Shown piece by piece: positions 26,328 to 35,472 of a stretch of DNA of 64,000 nt. Within the stretch, counting starts at the first letter, position 1. Each line of letters opens with the position of its first letter. Position numbers and translations under genes: made by a program. This DNA comes from Pseudomonas cremoris. GTDB taxonomy: Bacteria; Pseudomonadota; Gammaproteobacteria; Pseudomonadales; Pseudomonadaceae. Location: positions 367,189-431,188 of the forward strand of contig NZ_JAAXCY010000007.1 in NCBI RefSeq assembly GCF_014230465.1. Reading direction: 5' to 3'. The notes beneath the pieces are model-generated. The model ran no database searches. It saw nothing but the letters and a program-made list of their open reading frames with translations, and had not been told where the DNA came from.

Positions 26328-27973
26328 GCCGTTTGCTCCGCCCAGCGCACGTAGCAGACCGTGACTGGCATCTGATACTCACCGCAGAACTCCAGCCAGC
26401 GCAGTTGGTTGTCTTGCAGGCGGTCGCCGGGGCCCTTGACTTCGATCATGCGGTAGGTCTTTTGCGCCGGCCAGAACTGGATCAGGTCTGGCATGCCGGC
26501 GCGGTTGGCGCGGATGTCCAGCAGCAAGCGTTCGAACCAGTAGCGCAGGTGTTCGGCGGGCAAACATTCCAAGGCCTGGTCCAGCAGTTCTTCACTGAGC
26601 AGGTTCCAGAACACGAACGGCGACTGTATGCCCCATTTGTCCAGGTAACGCTGGCGGACAGTGGCCTTGTAGCGCTCATCCTGCAGTTGCTCGAAGCACG
26701 CGGCGAACAACGGCGCACGGCGCTGATGGAAGTCTTCACTTTGCAGGTCCGCCGGGCCACGCTGGAATGGGTGGAAAAACGAACCCGGCAACGGCGCGAA
26801 AATCACCTCCCAGCACAGCAGGCCAAACAGCGAGTTGATCAGGCCGTTTTCCACGTAATGCACAGGCCCATCCGGCTCACTCAGGTGCGCCTGCACGCAG
26901 TACTCCACCGACATCAAAGGGTCCGGCAGTGCAAGGTCCAGATCTAAGCGGGTAACGGGGCGGGGCTTGACCTTGGGCAGCGCCGGCTCGCCGAGTTTTC
27001 GGCGCAGTCGCGGCAGGACCCGCAGCAAGTGTTGCTGCTCGGCGGCACTTTCCGGCGCGTGTTGCGCTTGGCTTGCCAACATCATGGCCTGGGCGAAATC
27101 CTCTTGGCGTTCCAGTACGCGGATCAGCCGTGAACGTGCGCCGGGGTATGCACAGGTGCGGTAGATCTGCTGCGCCAGGTCTAATTCGGCGATGCGCTCG
27201 CAATACTGCCCCACCTGGAACAACAGCTTGGCGCGGCGTTTTTCCAACCAAGGGTTGTCGGTGCTGAGTGTTGCGATATCGGCCAGCACGGCCTCCAACG
27301 CTTCGCCGGCCTCGAAGGCCTGCTGGCACTGATGCAGGAATAGAAAGCCGTGCACGTCATCACGGCTGCGCAAGCCACGGGACTCGGCGCAGAACTCGAC
27401 TTTTTCGTAGGTGTAGATGCCCAGGTCGGCCAGTACGAACTCGGACCAATCCTGATGCAGGTTGCCGAAAAACATCAGCCGCAAACGGTCGCACAGCTCC
27501 ATCACGCTGAGGCTGTAGAGCGTATCGGCGAGCTCGGGACACCAACCAGAAAAGCTGCGGCTTTCGGTGAATTGCGCCGCCAAGCCTTCAAACCAATCGG
27601 TTTTGTTGCCCTTGGGCTGCTCGATCCACGGCTTGAATGCACTGAAAACCTCTGCCTTTTGCAGCAAGCCGAACAGCTCTTCAAACGCCAGCGGGGATTG
27701 GTCCAGCACCCAACCCAATTCCAACAGCGGCCCTGCGGCGGCATGCGTACAGCCGATCTCCACATAATTGAGCTTGCCCGCACGAAAGTGCACACCTTTG
27801 CGCATCACCATGCGCACCAACAACGCCTGGGAAGCTTGCGGCAAGCTGTCAAATTGCTGAATGAAATGTGCTTCGTCTGCGTCAAGCAAATCGGCATAGC
27901 GTTGCCCCAGCCAATGCAGGACCTGGCGGAAGTTATGCAGGTAATAGAGCGGGTCGTCGAGGGGATTGGCCAT
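26324..27973 (-). CDS. FAN1-type VRR-NUC structure-specific nuclease
   Basis: 549-aa bacterial homologue of the interstrand-crosslink repair nuclease FAN1. The C-terminal VRR-NUC domain contains the catalytic series GMPDLIQFW ... MIEVKGPGDRLQDNQ (Asp, Glu and Lys of the PD-(D/E)XK site, about 490-525). The N-terminal half is helical with a SAP-like and TPR-like make-up, as known for P. aeruginosa FAN1. Coupled to the downstream helicase/nuclease gene, forming a two-gene DNA repair unit. ATG start at 27973. Confidence 0.9.
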   Translation of the reverse strand: MANPLDDPLYYLHNFRQVLHWLGQRYADLLDADEAHFIQQFDSLPQASQALLVRMVMRKGVHFRAGKLNYVEIGCTHAAAGPLLELGWVLDQSPLAFEELFGLLQKAEVFSAFKPWIEQPKGNKTDWFEGLAAQFTESRSFSGWCPELADTLYSLSVMELCDRLRLMFFGNLHQDWSEFVLADLGIYTYEKVEFCAESRGLRSRDDVHGFLFLHQCQQAFEAGEALEAVLADIATLSTDNPWLEKRRAKLLFQVGQYCERIAELDLAQQIYRTCAYPGARSRLIRVLERQEDFAQAMMLASQAQHAPESAAEQQHLLRVLPRLRRKLGEPALPKVKPRPVTRLDLDLALPDPLMSVEYCVQAHLSEPDGPVHYVENGLINSLFGLLCWEVIFAPLPGSFFHPFQRGPADLQSEDFHQRRAPLFAACFEQLQDERYKATVRQRYLDKWGIQSPFVFWNLLSEELLDQALECLPAEHLRYWFERLLLDIRANRAGMPDLIQFWPAQKTYRMIEVKGPGDRLQDNQLRWLEFCGEYQMPVTVCYVRWAEQTA

Positions 27974-28160
27974 GGCGCACGGTGATCAAATACTGGTTAT
28001 GCATACAGAGTGCCGCCACCTAGCCCGTGTTGCAATCGGTAATAGATAAATGGCGCACGCAACTTTTTGTATAAAAGTGATCAGATGGGGAAGTCGATGG
28101 CGTAAAATTTGTGACCCCGCAGCTCTGGCGCGGGATTTTTCAAGGTTAAAGGTATAGGTA

Positions 28161-28385
28161 ATGAACATGAAGAATTTGGGTCTGCCACTGGTTGCACTCA
28201 CTTTTCTGTTTTTGAGCGGTTGCGCAACGCAAACCGTGGTGACACTGCAAAACGGCACACAGTATTTGACCAAGGATCTGCCCAAGACCAACAGCGCTGA
28301 CGGCTTCTACGAATTCACCGACATCGCCGGCAAGCGGGTACGCGTAAAGGCCGCCGATGTGGCCACCGTCATCAAGGAAAAGTAA
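28161..28385 (+). CDS. YgdI/YgdR-family (DUF903) small lipoprotein
   Basis: 74-aa lipoprotein. The lipobox LFLSGCATQ gives Cys at about residue 21, and the mature part is the small beta-rich YgdI/YgdR domain (LQNGTQYLTKDLPK ... GFYEFTDIAGKRVRV). Anchored in a membrane of the envelope; function of the family is unknown. ATG preceded by an AAAGG-type site. A hairpin terminator follows at 28441. Confidence 0.9.
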   Translation: MNMKNLGLPLVALTFLFLSGCATQTVVTLQNGTQYLTKDLPKTNSADGFYEFTDIAGKRVRVKAADVATVIKEK

Positions 28386-28389
28386 GCCC

Positions 28390-28523
28390 TGTAGTGAGCG
28401 GGCTTGCCCCGCGCTGGGGGGCGAAGCCGCCCTAAACAAAACACCGCGTTCTGCCTGACAGACCGCGGTGTTTTTTGTTGGGGCCGCTTCGCAGCCCAGC
28501 GCGGGACAAGCCCGCTCACTACA
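28390..28523. repeat. REP-type inverted repeat, family A, with an inserted hairpin
   Basis: Outer arms TGTAGTGAGCGGGCTTGCCC and complement as in 8185-8279, but the loop is enlarged by a nested terminator-like hairpin. Lies between convergent genes ending at 28385 and 28526. Confidence 0.8.
28441..28477 (+). terminator. Rho-independent terminator nested in a REP element
   Basis: Stem ACACCGCG (28441-28448) pairs with CGCGGTGT (28464-28471), followed by a run of six T. It fits termination of the YgdI-type lipoprotein gene. Confidence 0.75.
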
Positions 28524-28525
28524 AT

Positions 28526-28690
28526 TCAATACCGGTAGTACGGGTGGTAATACGGGTGATAGTAGGGATGGTAGTAATACGAGTGGTAGTACGGCCGGTA
28601 GCAGCACGGCCCCGGATAGGCCGGGTACACCGCACACCCACCCAACCCCAGCAGCACCACGGCGCACAGTAACAATCGAAGCCGGGACAT
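28526..28690 (-). CDS. Small Tyr/His/Pro-rich lipoprotein
   Basis: 54-aa lipoprotein: signal MSRLRLLLCAVVLLGLGG then Cys (lipobox LGGC), and a mature part that is a tandem of Y-H/Y-x-PYYHPYY units. No known function; low-complexity Tyr-rich envelope proteins of this sort are common in Pseudomonas. The ATG at 28690 begins the signal; a divergent Tyr-rich exported protein starts at 28884. Confidence 0.7.
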   Translation of the reverse strand: MSRLRLLLCAVVLLGLGGCAVYPAYPGPCCYRPYYHSYYYHPYYHPYYHPYYRY

Positions 28691-28883
28691 GTTCAGTTCC
28701 TCCCACGTAGCGCGCGATAACAACTCGCAGGTACGCCTTTAACGTGTGAGCCCCCAGCATTCCGTCGCCGCCATCAGTACTGGCTACGTGAAGATTTATT
28801 CACCGAAGGATTCCCCATCGACCCTGCGTTTAACCGGTAAGCCGCCTTCATCTTCGAACGCGGCAGAACGGAGAACCACCGCC

Positions 28884-29150
28884 ATGGCACGCCTGTCCCC
28901 AGCGGTACGCGCGCTGTTACTCATTCCCTTGACCCTGGCTGCCCTGGCGAGTGCGCCGGTGTTTGCCGACACCATCATCATCCGCCAGCCTCCGCGGGTG
29001 ATCGTGGTGCAACCCCCTCCGCCGCCGATCTATTACGGCCACTGGGGCTACGGGCCTCGGCCTTACTACTATTACCCGCATCACTATTACGGTTATGGCT
29101 ACCCTCACCGGCCGTACGGGGGCGGCTGGCGGGGACAGCATTGGCGTTGA
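28884..29150 (+). CDS. Small exported Tyr/Pro-rich protein
   Basis: 88-aa protein with signal peptide (LSPAVRALLLIPLTLAALA, cleavage likely after VFA) and a mature part with a Pro run (QPPPPPIYYGHWGYG) and many Tyr, His and Gly. ATG at 28884 has CGGAG about 10 bases upstream; earlier in-frame ATGs lack this. Divergent from the Tyr-rich lipoprotein gene and convergent with the lipase gene (4-bp gap). Function unknown. Confidence 0.7.
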   Translation: MARLSPAVRALLLIPLTLAALASAPVFADTIIIRQPPRVIVVQPPPPPIYYGHWGYGPRPYYYYPHHYYGYGYPHRPYGGGWRGQHWR

Positions 29151-29154
29151 GGCG

Positions 29155-30585
29155 TCAGCTGATCACCACGCCGTCGGCCCATAATCCGCCATGGCCGACG
29201 CCCACCAGCGTGACCGAGTCGGCGCCAAACGTGAGTACCGTGTCGGCGCCGACCACTTTGGCGTGGTCACGCAGGTCGGTGCTGCCGTCTGCATCCTTGA
29301 ACACCAGCTTGTCGGTGGGCTGGTAGCCAATGATGCGGTCGTTGCCAAAGTGACCACTGAACAGGAAGGTGTTGTGGCCACTGTTGTCGCGAATCGTGTC
29401 ATTGCCCTTGCCGCCCTCGATAAGATCCGCGCCCTTACCCCCCTGGATCAGGTCGTTGCCGTCGCTGCCGATGATGAAGGTGTTGCCTGTGTGGGGCTCG
29501 GCGTTGCGGTTCAGGTCCTGCACCCAGGTGTTGGCGCGTGCCGGGTCGGACAGGTTGGCCACGATCACCGTGGAGTCGCGGCTCATTTGCTCGTAGAAAC
29601 CGGACTCAACGATGCGCGTCAGGCCGTTGCCATAACCGGTCGGTAAATGGGAGATCCAGGTCGGCAGGTTGGCGATGGAAAACGGCAGCACATTCCACAG
29701 CGTCGAGGCGTAGTGGTCGTTGAAGCTGACGATATTGTCGGTGGTCGACTCATGGGGTTTGTCGTGTACGCCCAAGGACGACAGGTTGAAGGATGAACCG
29801 TCCAGCGCGCGGAATACCGGGTCGTTTTCATAACCGATGTTAAGCACCTTGTCGCCTGCGCTCTGGGTCGGCGAGGCATAGGCGACATAGTTCGCATCCT
29901 TGTAGAACCCTGACCATTGATCAGTACTTAAATCGGCCATGCTATTGACCGCCAGGCCGCCCAGGCTATGGCCGCTGACCACTATGTCCTTGCCGCTCAA
30001 GCCATGGCCAATGGCATAGTCGGCGACGCTTTTAAGCAGCCCACCAAAGGCTTCGCCCGCGTAGTTCTTTGCGTAATCCTTGGGCCCCAGTGCCGCCAGC
30101 AGGTCACTCACCAGGTCGCCGATGGAGTCGCTGATCAGGCTTTCCCTCGGCCCGGAGGTGCCGCGAAAACCAATGCCGATCTCCAGCAGTTTCCCCGCGT
30201 CATCGTACTTGCCCAGCACCTCCACTTGCGCGGTGGTGTAGCCGGCCTTTTCGCCGAAGAACGTGCCCCGTGCATCAACCTTGCCGCCATACCCCAAGGC
30301 GCTGGCGCTGATGGGCGTCCAACCGGCTTTTTGCACGGCCTCCAGGGCGGCTTTTTCCGAATCCGGGTTCCAGGGAATGCCCGGTATCACCCCTTGAGAA
30401 TCCGTGCTGCCCAGCAGCGCCCCCACCAACGTCGCCGGCAAACCCAGGCCCAGGCCATTGTGTTGGTAGCCCACGGCAAAGCCGTTATCCAGGTTGTGAT
30501 AGCTGTACAACGTGATTGCCATGGCATCGGCAAACAACGCTTTGGAGCCCTCGCTGCCGAGGTTTTTATAGTCAAAGATTCCCAT
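29155..30585 (-). CDS. tliA: Secreted family I.3 lipase (RTX type)
   Basis: 476-aa extracellular triacylglycerol lipase, the same length as the P. fluorescens thermostable lipase TliA. The nucleophile elbow is GHSLGGLAV (Ser near 207). RTX calcium-binding repeats follow at about 370-400 (GSDGNDLIQGGKGADLIEGG), and the C-terminal 80 residues, ending GGLWADGVVIS, are the uncleaved type I secretion signal. No N-terminal signal peptide, as expected. Last gene of the apr operon; export through AprDEF encoded directly upstream. Confidence 0.95.
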   Translation of the reverse strand: MGIFDYKNLGSEGSKALFADAMAITLYSYHNLDNGFAVGYQHNGLGLGLPATLVGALLGSTDSQGVIPGIPWNPDSEKAALEAVQKAGWTPISASALGYGGKVDARGTFFGEKAGYTTAQVEVLGKYDDAGKLLEIGIGFRGTSGPRESLISDSIGDLVSDLLAALGPKDYAKNYAGEAFGGLLKSVADYAIGHGLSGKDIVVSGHSLGGLAVNSMADLSTDQWSGFYKDANYVAYASPTQSAGDKVLNIGYENDPVFRALDGSSFNLSSLGVHDKPHESTTDNIVSFNDHYASTLWNVLPFSIANLPTWISHLPTGYGNGLTRIVESGFYEQMSRDSTVIVANLSDPARANTWVQDLNRNAEPHTGNTFIIGSDGNDLIQGGKGADLIEGGKGNDTIRDNSGHNTFLFSGHFGNDRIIGYQPTDKLVFKDADGSTDLRDHAKVVGADTVLTFGADSVTLVGVGHGGLWADGVVIS

Positions 30586-30601
30586 GGTAGTGCCTCTCTG
30601 A

Positions 30602-30650
30602 TCGTTCCCACGCTCTGCGTGGGAATGCTGCCCAGGACGCTCTGCGTCCG
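30602..30650. repeat. Tandem short hairpins between aprF and tliA
   Basis: Two small hairpins: TTCCCACGC-TCT-GCGTGGGAA (about 30605-30625) and GGACGC-TCT-GCGTCC (about 30635-30649). The first is a common dispersed Pseudomonas repeat. They sit in the 68-bp gap upstream of tliA and may lower read-through or stabilise the lipase message. Confidence 0.7.
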
Positions 30651-30653
30651 TAA

Positions 30654-31997
30654 TTATCGTTGCGGCGCACCAAACGCTTCATCCACCTTGGCCAAATCGG
30701 TGTCGCGCAGGTTGCCGGCGTAGTAGTGCAATTTGGTCCAGGCCATCAAATAGTCATAACGCGCCTGCGCCAGGTCGCGGCGGGTGCTGTAGAGCTGCTG
30801 CTCGGCGTTAAGCGCATCCAGGTTCACGCGCTCGCCACCCAGGATGCTTTGCCGGGTCGACACCACCAGCGCTTCGGCGGAGGTCAATGCCTTTTGATAA
30901 GCGCGCAACTTGCTCACCCCCGACAGGCAGGCGCTGAACTGGCGGCGCAATTCGATCAAGGTTTCGCGCGTCTTGCCCTCCAACTCATATTCGGCCTGTT
31001 CCATGGCGCGGCTGGCCTGGCGGGTGGAGGCCGAGATGCCACCACCGGCGTACAGCGGCAGGCTGACTTCCACACCTATGGTGTTGGTGTCGTAGCGTTG
31101 GTTGTAGGTGTTGCCGCTGTCGGACTCCTGCTGGCGCGAGCTGGCATACGCCGTGACCTTGGGCAAATGCCCGGCGCGGTTGCGTTCCACCTCAAAGCGC
31201 GCCACTTCCAGGGCCTGGCGTTGGGAGGCCAGCGTCGGGTTGTTGCTGATCGCCAGCTCATGCCAGGTGTCGTAATTGGCCGGGGTCAAGGTGAACGCGG
31301 CGAAGCCTTGATTCAGCGGCGCCAAGTCATGGATGTCCACACTGGGCACGCCGATCAAGGCGCCCAACTCCCTCAACGAGGCGTCCTGTTCATCCAGTGC
31401 CTGGATCTCCTCGGCCGTGGCCAGTTCGTAGCGCGACTCCGCTTCGAGAATATCGGTGCGGGTGCCCTCGCCCTGTTGGAACAGGTGCTGGTTCTGCTGG
31501 AACTGTTGTTCGAAGGCCTTCTTTTTGGCGCGGGCGATGTCAATCTGGTCCTGGGCGAACAACGCCTGCGTGTAGTAGGTCAGCACGCGCACCAACAACG
31601 CCTGGCTCTTGTCGCGAAAGCTTTCATCGGCAAACAGTGCCTGGGCCACGCCCTTGCGGTAGTTGGCATAGGCTTCGTAGTCGAACAGCGGCTGTTGCAG
31701 GCTGAAGGTGGAGCCGTAGCTGTTGTAGTTGCGGTCGTCGTGGTAACTGCCACCGCGCCCATCGGGCAACGTGGCCTGGGAATTGTTGCGGCCCTTGTTG
31801 TAGTTGTAGGACAGCTTGGGCAGCAGCCCGGCACGCCCGATGGCGCGGTTTTCCAGGCCAGCGTCGCGCTCCTTGATGGCGCCGAGGAACACCGGGTCAT
31901 TACGCAGCGCTTGCTCGTACACATCGAACGGGCCCATGGCGGCCTGGGCGTTCACACAGGTCAGGAGCAAGGCGATAAACACAGGTTTCATGTTCAT
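30654..31997 (-). CDS. aprF: TolC-family outer-membrane channel of the protease/lipase type I system
   Basis: 447-aa outer-membrane efflux protein. Signal peptide (MKPVFIALLLTCVNAQA) and two TolC-type repeats with long coiled-coil helices (LGALIGVPSVDIHDLAPL; later ARYDYLMAWTKLHYYAG). It is the exit duct for AprA and TliA. Start overlaps the aprE stop as ATGA. Confidence 0.93.
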   Translation of the reverse strand: MNMKPVFIALLLTCVNAQAAMGPFDVYEQALRNDPVFLGAIKERDAGLENRAIGRAGLLPKLSYNYNKGRNNSQATLPDGRGGSYHDDRNYNSYGSTFSLQQPLFDYEAYANYRKGVAQALFADESFRDKSQALLVRVLTYYTQALFAQDQIDIARAKKKAFEQQFQQNQHLFQQGEGTRTDILEAESRYELATAEEIQALDEQDASLRELGALIGVPSVDIHDLAPLNQGFAAFTLTPANYDTWHELAISNNPTLASQRQALEVARFEVERNRAGHLPKVTAYASSRQQESDSGNTYNQRYDTNTIGVEVSLPLYAGGGISASTRQASRAMEQAEYELEGKTRETLIELRRQFSACLSGVSKLRAYQKALTSAEALVVSTRQSILGGERVNLDALNAEQQLYSTRRDLAQARYDYLMAWTKLHYYAGNLRDTDLAKVDEAFGAPQR

Positions 31998-33286
31998 TCC
32001 TCGGTCAACGCGGAGCCGGCACGATCCAGCAGCGGCTTGAACAAGTAGTTGAGCAACGAGCGCTCACCGGTGCGCACAAACATCTCGGCGGGCATGCCGG
32101 GCTTGATCACCAGGCCTTGGAGTTTTTCCAGTGCGGACTCGCTCACGGTGGTGCGCAATACGTAATACGGCGCGCCGGTTTTTTCATCGATCATCTGGTC
32201 GGCAGAAACCAGGCTCACCTGCCCCGCTACCCGTGGCGTGCGACTCTGGTTGAACGCCGTGAACAGAATGTCCACCGGCAACTGGGTGCCGACCTTGTCC
32301 ACCAAATGCACCGGCAGATGCCCTTCTACTTCCAGGCGTGTGCCCTGCGGCACGATCTCCAGCAATGTCTCGCCAGCGCGCACCACCGCGCCCTCGGTGT
32401 GCACGCTGAGGTTGACCGCAATGCCGTCCGCCGGGGCGATGATCTCGCTGTGTTGCAAATCAAAACCGGCGGAGGTCAGTTGTTGCTCCAGGGTCAGGCT
32501 GCGCAACTGCGCATCGGCCAACAGGCTGCGCACTTCCTTTTGATACTCCTCGCTGTGTTGCTGCAACTTGAGCCGCGACTCCAGAATGCCCTGCTCTACC
32601 CGGCCACTTTCGCCGGTGTTCTGTGCCAGGTCCTGTTGCACCTGGGACAGCTGGCGCTGGTACTCCATCAGCCGGTTACGCGGGATGTAGCCGTTGTCGG
32701 CCAAGGGTTGCAGGTTGCCGAGTTGATCGCGCAGGGACTGGGCCTGGGCCGTCAGGTCGCTACGGGCACGGCGCATGCCGCCCAGTTGCGCGGTGGCACC
32801 GTCGATACTGGCGCGAATCCCGGCCTGCTCACGGGCAAAGGCCTCGCGGCGGCTGCTGAACAGTTGGCGCTGCCCTTCCAGCACCGACGCCAGCGCAGGA
32901 TCGGGATTGGCGCTGAGCTCGACCGGAAATGTAATGCCGGTGCGGTTATCACGCTCGCTCTGCCAGCGCGCCACGCTGGCCCAGGCCATGCGGTACTGCG
33001 CCTGCAGCGATTGCACATCAGCCTGGTGCCGGGTTTGGTCGAGGCGAAACAACGCCTGGCCTTGCGTGACGGTTTCGCCCTCCTTCACCAGGATGCGTCT
33101 GACCACGCCGGGGCTTAGGGTTTGCACCGCCTTTCGCTTGCCCGAGACCACCACCGTGCCCTGCACCGGAATGCCTTGGTCCAACGGTGCCAAACTGGCC
33201 CACAGGAAAAAACCGCCAGCGCCAACCACCGTCAGCAACCAGCCCATGCGCGCAAAAAAACGCGCGTCGTGTTGTTCGTGAGTCAT
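31994..33286 (-). CDS. aprE: HlyD-family periplasmic adaptor of type I secretion
   Basis: 430-aa membrane fusion protein: one N-terminal transmembrane helix (about 17-35), barrel-sandwich segments either side of a long coiled coil (about 100-260), and a C-terminal domain ending with EMFVRTGERSLLNYLFKPL, typical for HlyD/PrtE adaptors. Joins AprD to AprF. Coupled to both neighbours by ATGA overlaps. Confidence 0.94.
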   Translation of the reverse strand: MTHEQHDARFFARMGWLLTVVGAGGFFLWASLAPLDQGIPVQGTVVVSGKRKAVQTLSPGVVRRILVKEGETVTQGQALFRLDQTRHQADVQSLQAQYRMAWASVARWQSERDNRTGITFPVELSANPDPALASVLEGQRQLFSSRREAFAREQAGIRASIDGATAQLGGMRRARSDLTAQAQSLRDQLGNLQPLADNGYIPRNRLMEYQRQLSQVQQDLAQNTGESGRVEQGILESRLKLQQHSEEYQKEVRSLLADAQLRSLTLEQQLTSAGFDLQHSEIIAPADGIAVNLSVHTEGAVVRAGETLLEIVPQGTRLEVEGHLPVHLVDKVGTQLPVDILFTAFNQSRTPRVAGQVSLVSADQMIDEKTGAPYYVLRTTVSESALEKLQGLVIKPGMPAEMFVRTGERSLLNYLFKPLLDRAGSALTEE

Positions 33287-34983
33287 GCTGGCATCCTTGC
33301 TTGGGGCGGTTGTTCGCGCTGCCCGGACAACGCCCGCAGCACCTCCTGGCTCGGTCCGTAGGCCTGTAGATGGCCTTCGTTCAGGACCATCAACTTGTCG
33401 GCCTGAGCCAATGCCGCCGAGCGATGAGTAACCAGCACCACCGTGCTGCCCTGGGCTTTCATCTGCACGATGGCGCTGGCCAATGCGGCTTCACCGACGG
33501 TGTCGAGGTTGGAGTTGGGCTCGTCCAGCACAATCAAGCGCGGGCCGCCGTACAGAGCACGGGCCAGGGCCACCCGTTGTTTCTGTCCACCGGACAGTCC
33601 CGCGCCGTTATCGCCCAGGACGGTGTCGTAGCCGTGGGGTAGCCGCAGGATCAATTCGTGCACACCGGCTTGTTGCGCGGCCTTGACCACCAGGTCCGGG
33701 TCCGCCTCGCGAAAGCGCGCAATGTTGTCGGCGATGCTGCCACTGAACAATTCGATGTCCTGGGGCAGGTAGCCGATATGCGGGCCGAGGTCGTCGCGGT
33801 CCCAGCGATGAACATCCGCACCGTCCAGGCGCACGGTGCCGGACAACGTCGGCCATACGCCTACCAGTACGCGGGCCAGGGTCGACTTGCCGGAGCCCGA
33901 CGCACCGAGTACGCCCAGCACTTCACCGGCGCCGAGGCTGAAACTGACGTGGTGCAAGGTCGCCACTCGCCGCCCCGGCGGGCCCGCGCTGACCTGTTCA
34001 AAACTGACCTGGCCCCTGGGCGCCGGCAGTTTCATCTGTTCGGCTTCCGGCGGGAATTCGCGCAGCAAAGCGTCCAACCGCTGGTAGGCCAGCTTTGCCG
34101 CACTCCACTGCTTCCACACCGCAATCAACTGGTCGATGGGGCTCAATACACGGCCCATCAGGATGGAACCGGCAATCATCATCCCGGCCGTCATATCGCC
34201 CTTGATCACCAGCAACGCACCCAGCCCCAGCACCAAGGACTGCAAGCACAGCCGCAGGGATTTGCTCAGGGCGGTGATCACCGAACCGGTGTCGCTGGCC
34301 TGGTTCTGCAACCCGAGAAACCGCGAGTGCACGGCAAACCAGCGTTTGCGCAACGCACCGAGCATGCCCATCGCCTGGATGGTCTCGGCGTTGTGCAAGT
34401 GGCTGGTGGCCAGTTGAGTGGATTGTTGGGAATAACCGCTGGCTTCGCCCAGGGGCTTTTTGGTCAGGTATTCGTTGAGGCACGCCAAGCCGATCAGCAA
34501 AACGGCCCCGGTGGTGGCGAGCACGCCCAGCCACACGTTGAACAGGAAGATCAGCAGCAAATAGATGGGAAACCACGGCGCATCAAAAAACGCGAACAGC
34601 GCAGGCCCGGTGATGAATTGACGAATATGAGTCAGGTCGCCCAAGGATTGCCCGGCGTGTCCCTGGCCACGCTGCAAGTTGCGCTCGAACGCGGCTTTGT
34701 AGACGCGTAAGTTGAAGCGCCGCTCCAACTGGCTGCCGATGCGGATCACGATAAAACTGCGGATCACTTCCAGCGTGCCAATAAACGCAAAAAAGCCGAC
34801 GACCATCAACGTCAACATCATCAGCGTTGTTTCATTCTGGGAGGACAGTACGCGGTCATAGACTTGCAGCATGTAAATAGAGGGCACCAGCATCAACAGG
34901 TTAATCAGCGCAGTAAAACAACCGACACTGATCAAGATGCTCTTGTATTCACCCAGTGCTTTGAATAACGGCGGCCTGGCCAT
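33283..34983 (-). CDS. aprD: Type I secretion ABC transporter for protease and lipase
   Basis: 566-aa ABC exporter half-transporter: six-helix membrane domain (1-300) and nucleotide-binding domain with Walker A GASGSGKST (about 355), signature LSGGQKQRVALARAL and Walker B LIVLDEPNSNLD. It lacks the N-terminal peptidase-like domain, as in the AprD/PrtD subgroup. The ATG at 34983 has AAGGAAG about 10 bases upstream; the open frame goes eight codons further but without support. Separated from inh by 102 bp. Confidence 0.94.
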   Translation of the reverse strand: MARPPLFKALGEYKSILISVGCFTALINLLMLVPSIYMLQVYDRVLSSQNETTLMMLTLMVVGFFAFIGTLEVIRSFIVIRIGSQLERRFNLRVYKAAFERNLQRGQGHAGQSLGDLTHIRQFITGPALFAFFDAPWFPIYLLLIFLFNVWLGVLATTGAVLLIGLACLNEYLTKKPLGEASGYSQQSTQLATSHLHNAETIQAMGMLGALRKRWFAVHSRFLGLQNQASDTGSVITALSKSLRLCLQSLVLGLGALLVIKGDMTAGMMIAGSILMGRVLSPIDQLIAVWKQWSAAKLAYQRLDALLREFPPEAEQMKLPAPRGQVSFEQVSAGPPGRRVATLHHVSFSLGAGEVLGVLGASGSGKSTLARVLVGVWPTLSGTVRLDGADVHRWDRDDLGPHIGYLPQDIELFSGSIADNIARFREADPDLVVKAAQQAGVHELILRLPHGYDTVLGDNGAGLSGGQKQRVALARALYGGPRLIVLDEPNSNLDTVGEAALASAIVQMKAQGSTVVLVTHRSAALAQADKLMVLNEGHLQAYGPSQEVLRALSGQREQPPQARMPA

Positions 34984-35085
34984 AGTGTTCGATCTTCCTT
35001 GAACCAAATCACACGCAATAGTTGCCCGCGCCCCTGATAAGGGACGGTCAACTAATACATCGGGTTATAGCGTTATAACGGGCAA

Positions 35086-35454
35086 CTAAGGTGCGCGTTG
35101 CAATACCACTGCATCACCGGAGGGTGTGCGCCCTTGGTATTCACCGTTTTTCTGGCGATTCAAGTGCGTAATGCCAGTGCCTTCGGCATTCATCAGCCAG
35201 ATGCCGTCCGGGGTCGGCGACCAGCTCAGGGGTTTGTCCCCCAGCCATTGTTCGGCGCAGGCCACATCGCCGCCGAGGGCATTGGCCTGCTCCAACAAAT
35301 CGAGGGCGCAGACTTGCCCCTGCTGGTGCAATTGCCAATGCCCCGCCAATTGAGCGCTGGTGGGTAAAACAAGACTGCTGGCCATAACGTGGGCTCCTGC
35401 CGACACGAACATCACCTGCGATACGCGGGTGATCAAATTGAAAAAACGTTGCAT
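35086..35454 (-). CDS. inh: Periplasmic alkaline protease inhibitor
   Basis: 122-aa AprI/Inh-type inhibitor of serralysins: signal peptide (residues 1-25, ending AGAHVMA), mature N-terminus SSLVLPTSAQLAGHW which inserts in the protease active site in this family, and a conserved disulfide pair (VCALDL and ACAEQW). It protects the cell from protease that strays into the periplasm. Start ATG at 35454 with GGAGCGTGAAG before it. Directly downstream of aprA. Confidence 0.92.
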   Translation of the reverse strand: MQRFFNLITRVSQVMFVSAGAHVMASSLVLPTSAQLAGHWQLHQQGQVCALDLLEQANALGGDVACAEQWLGDKPLSWSPTPDGIWLMNAEGTGITHLNRQKNGEYQGRTPSGDAVVLQRAP

Positions 35455-35472
35455 CTTCACGCTCCTTCCCAG

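Noticed and set aside
30660..32048. Long open frame antisense to aprF
   Set aside because: Shadow of the real TolC-type gene; Gly/Val/Gln-rich composition typical of reverse-strand GC-rich frames.
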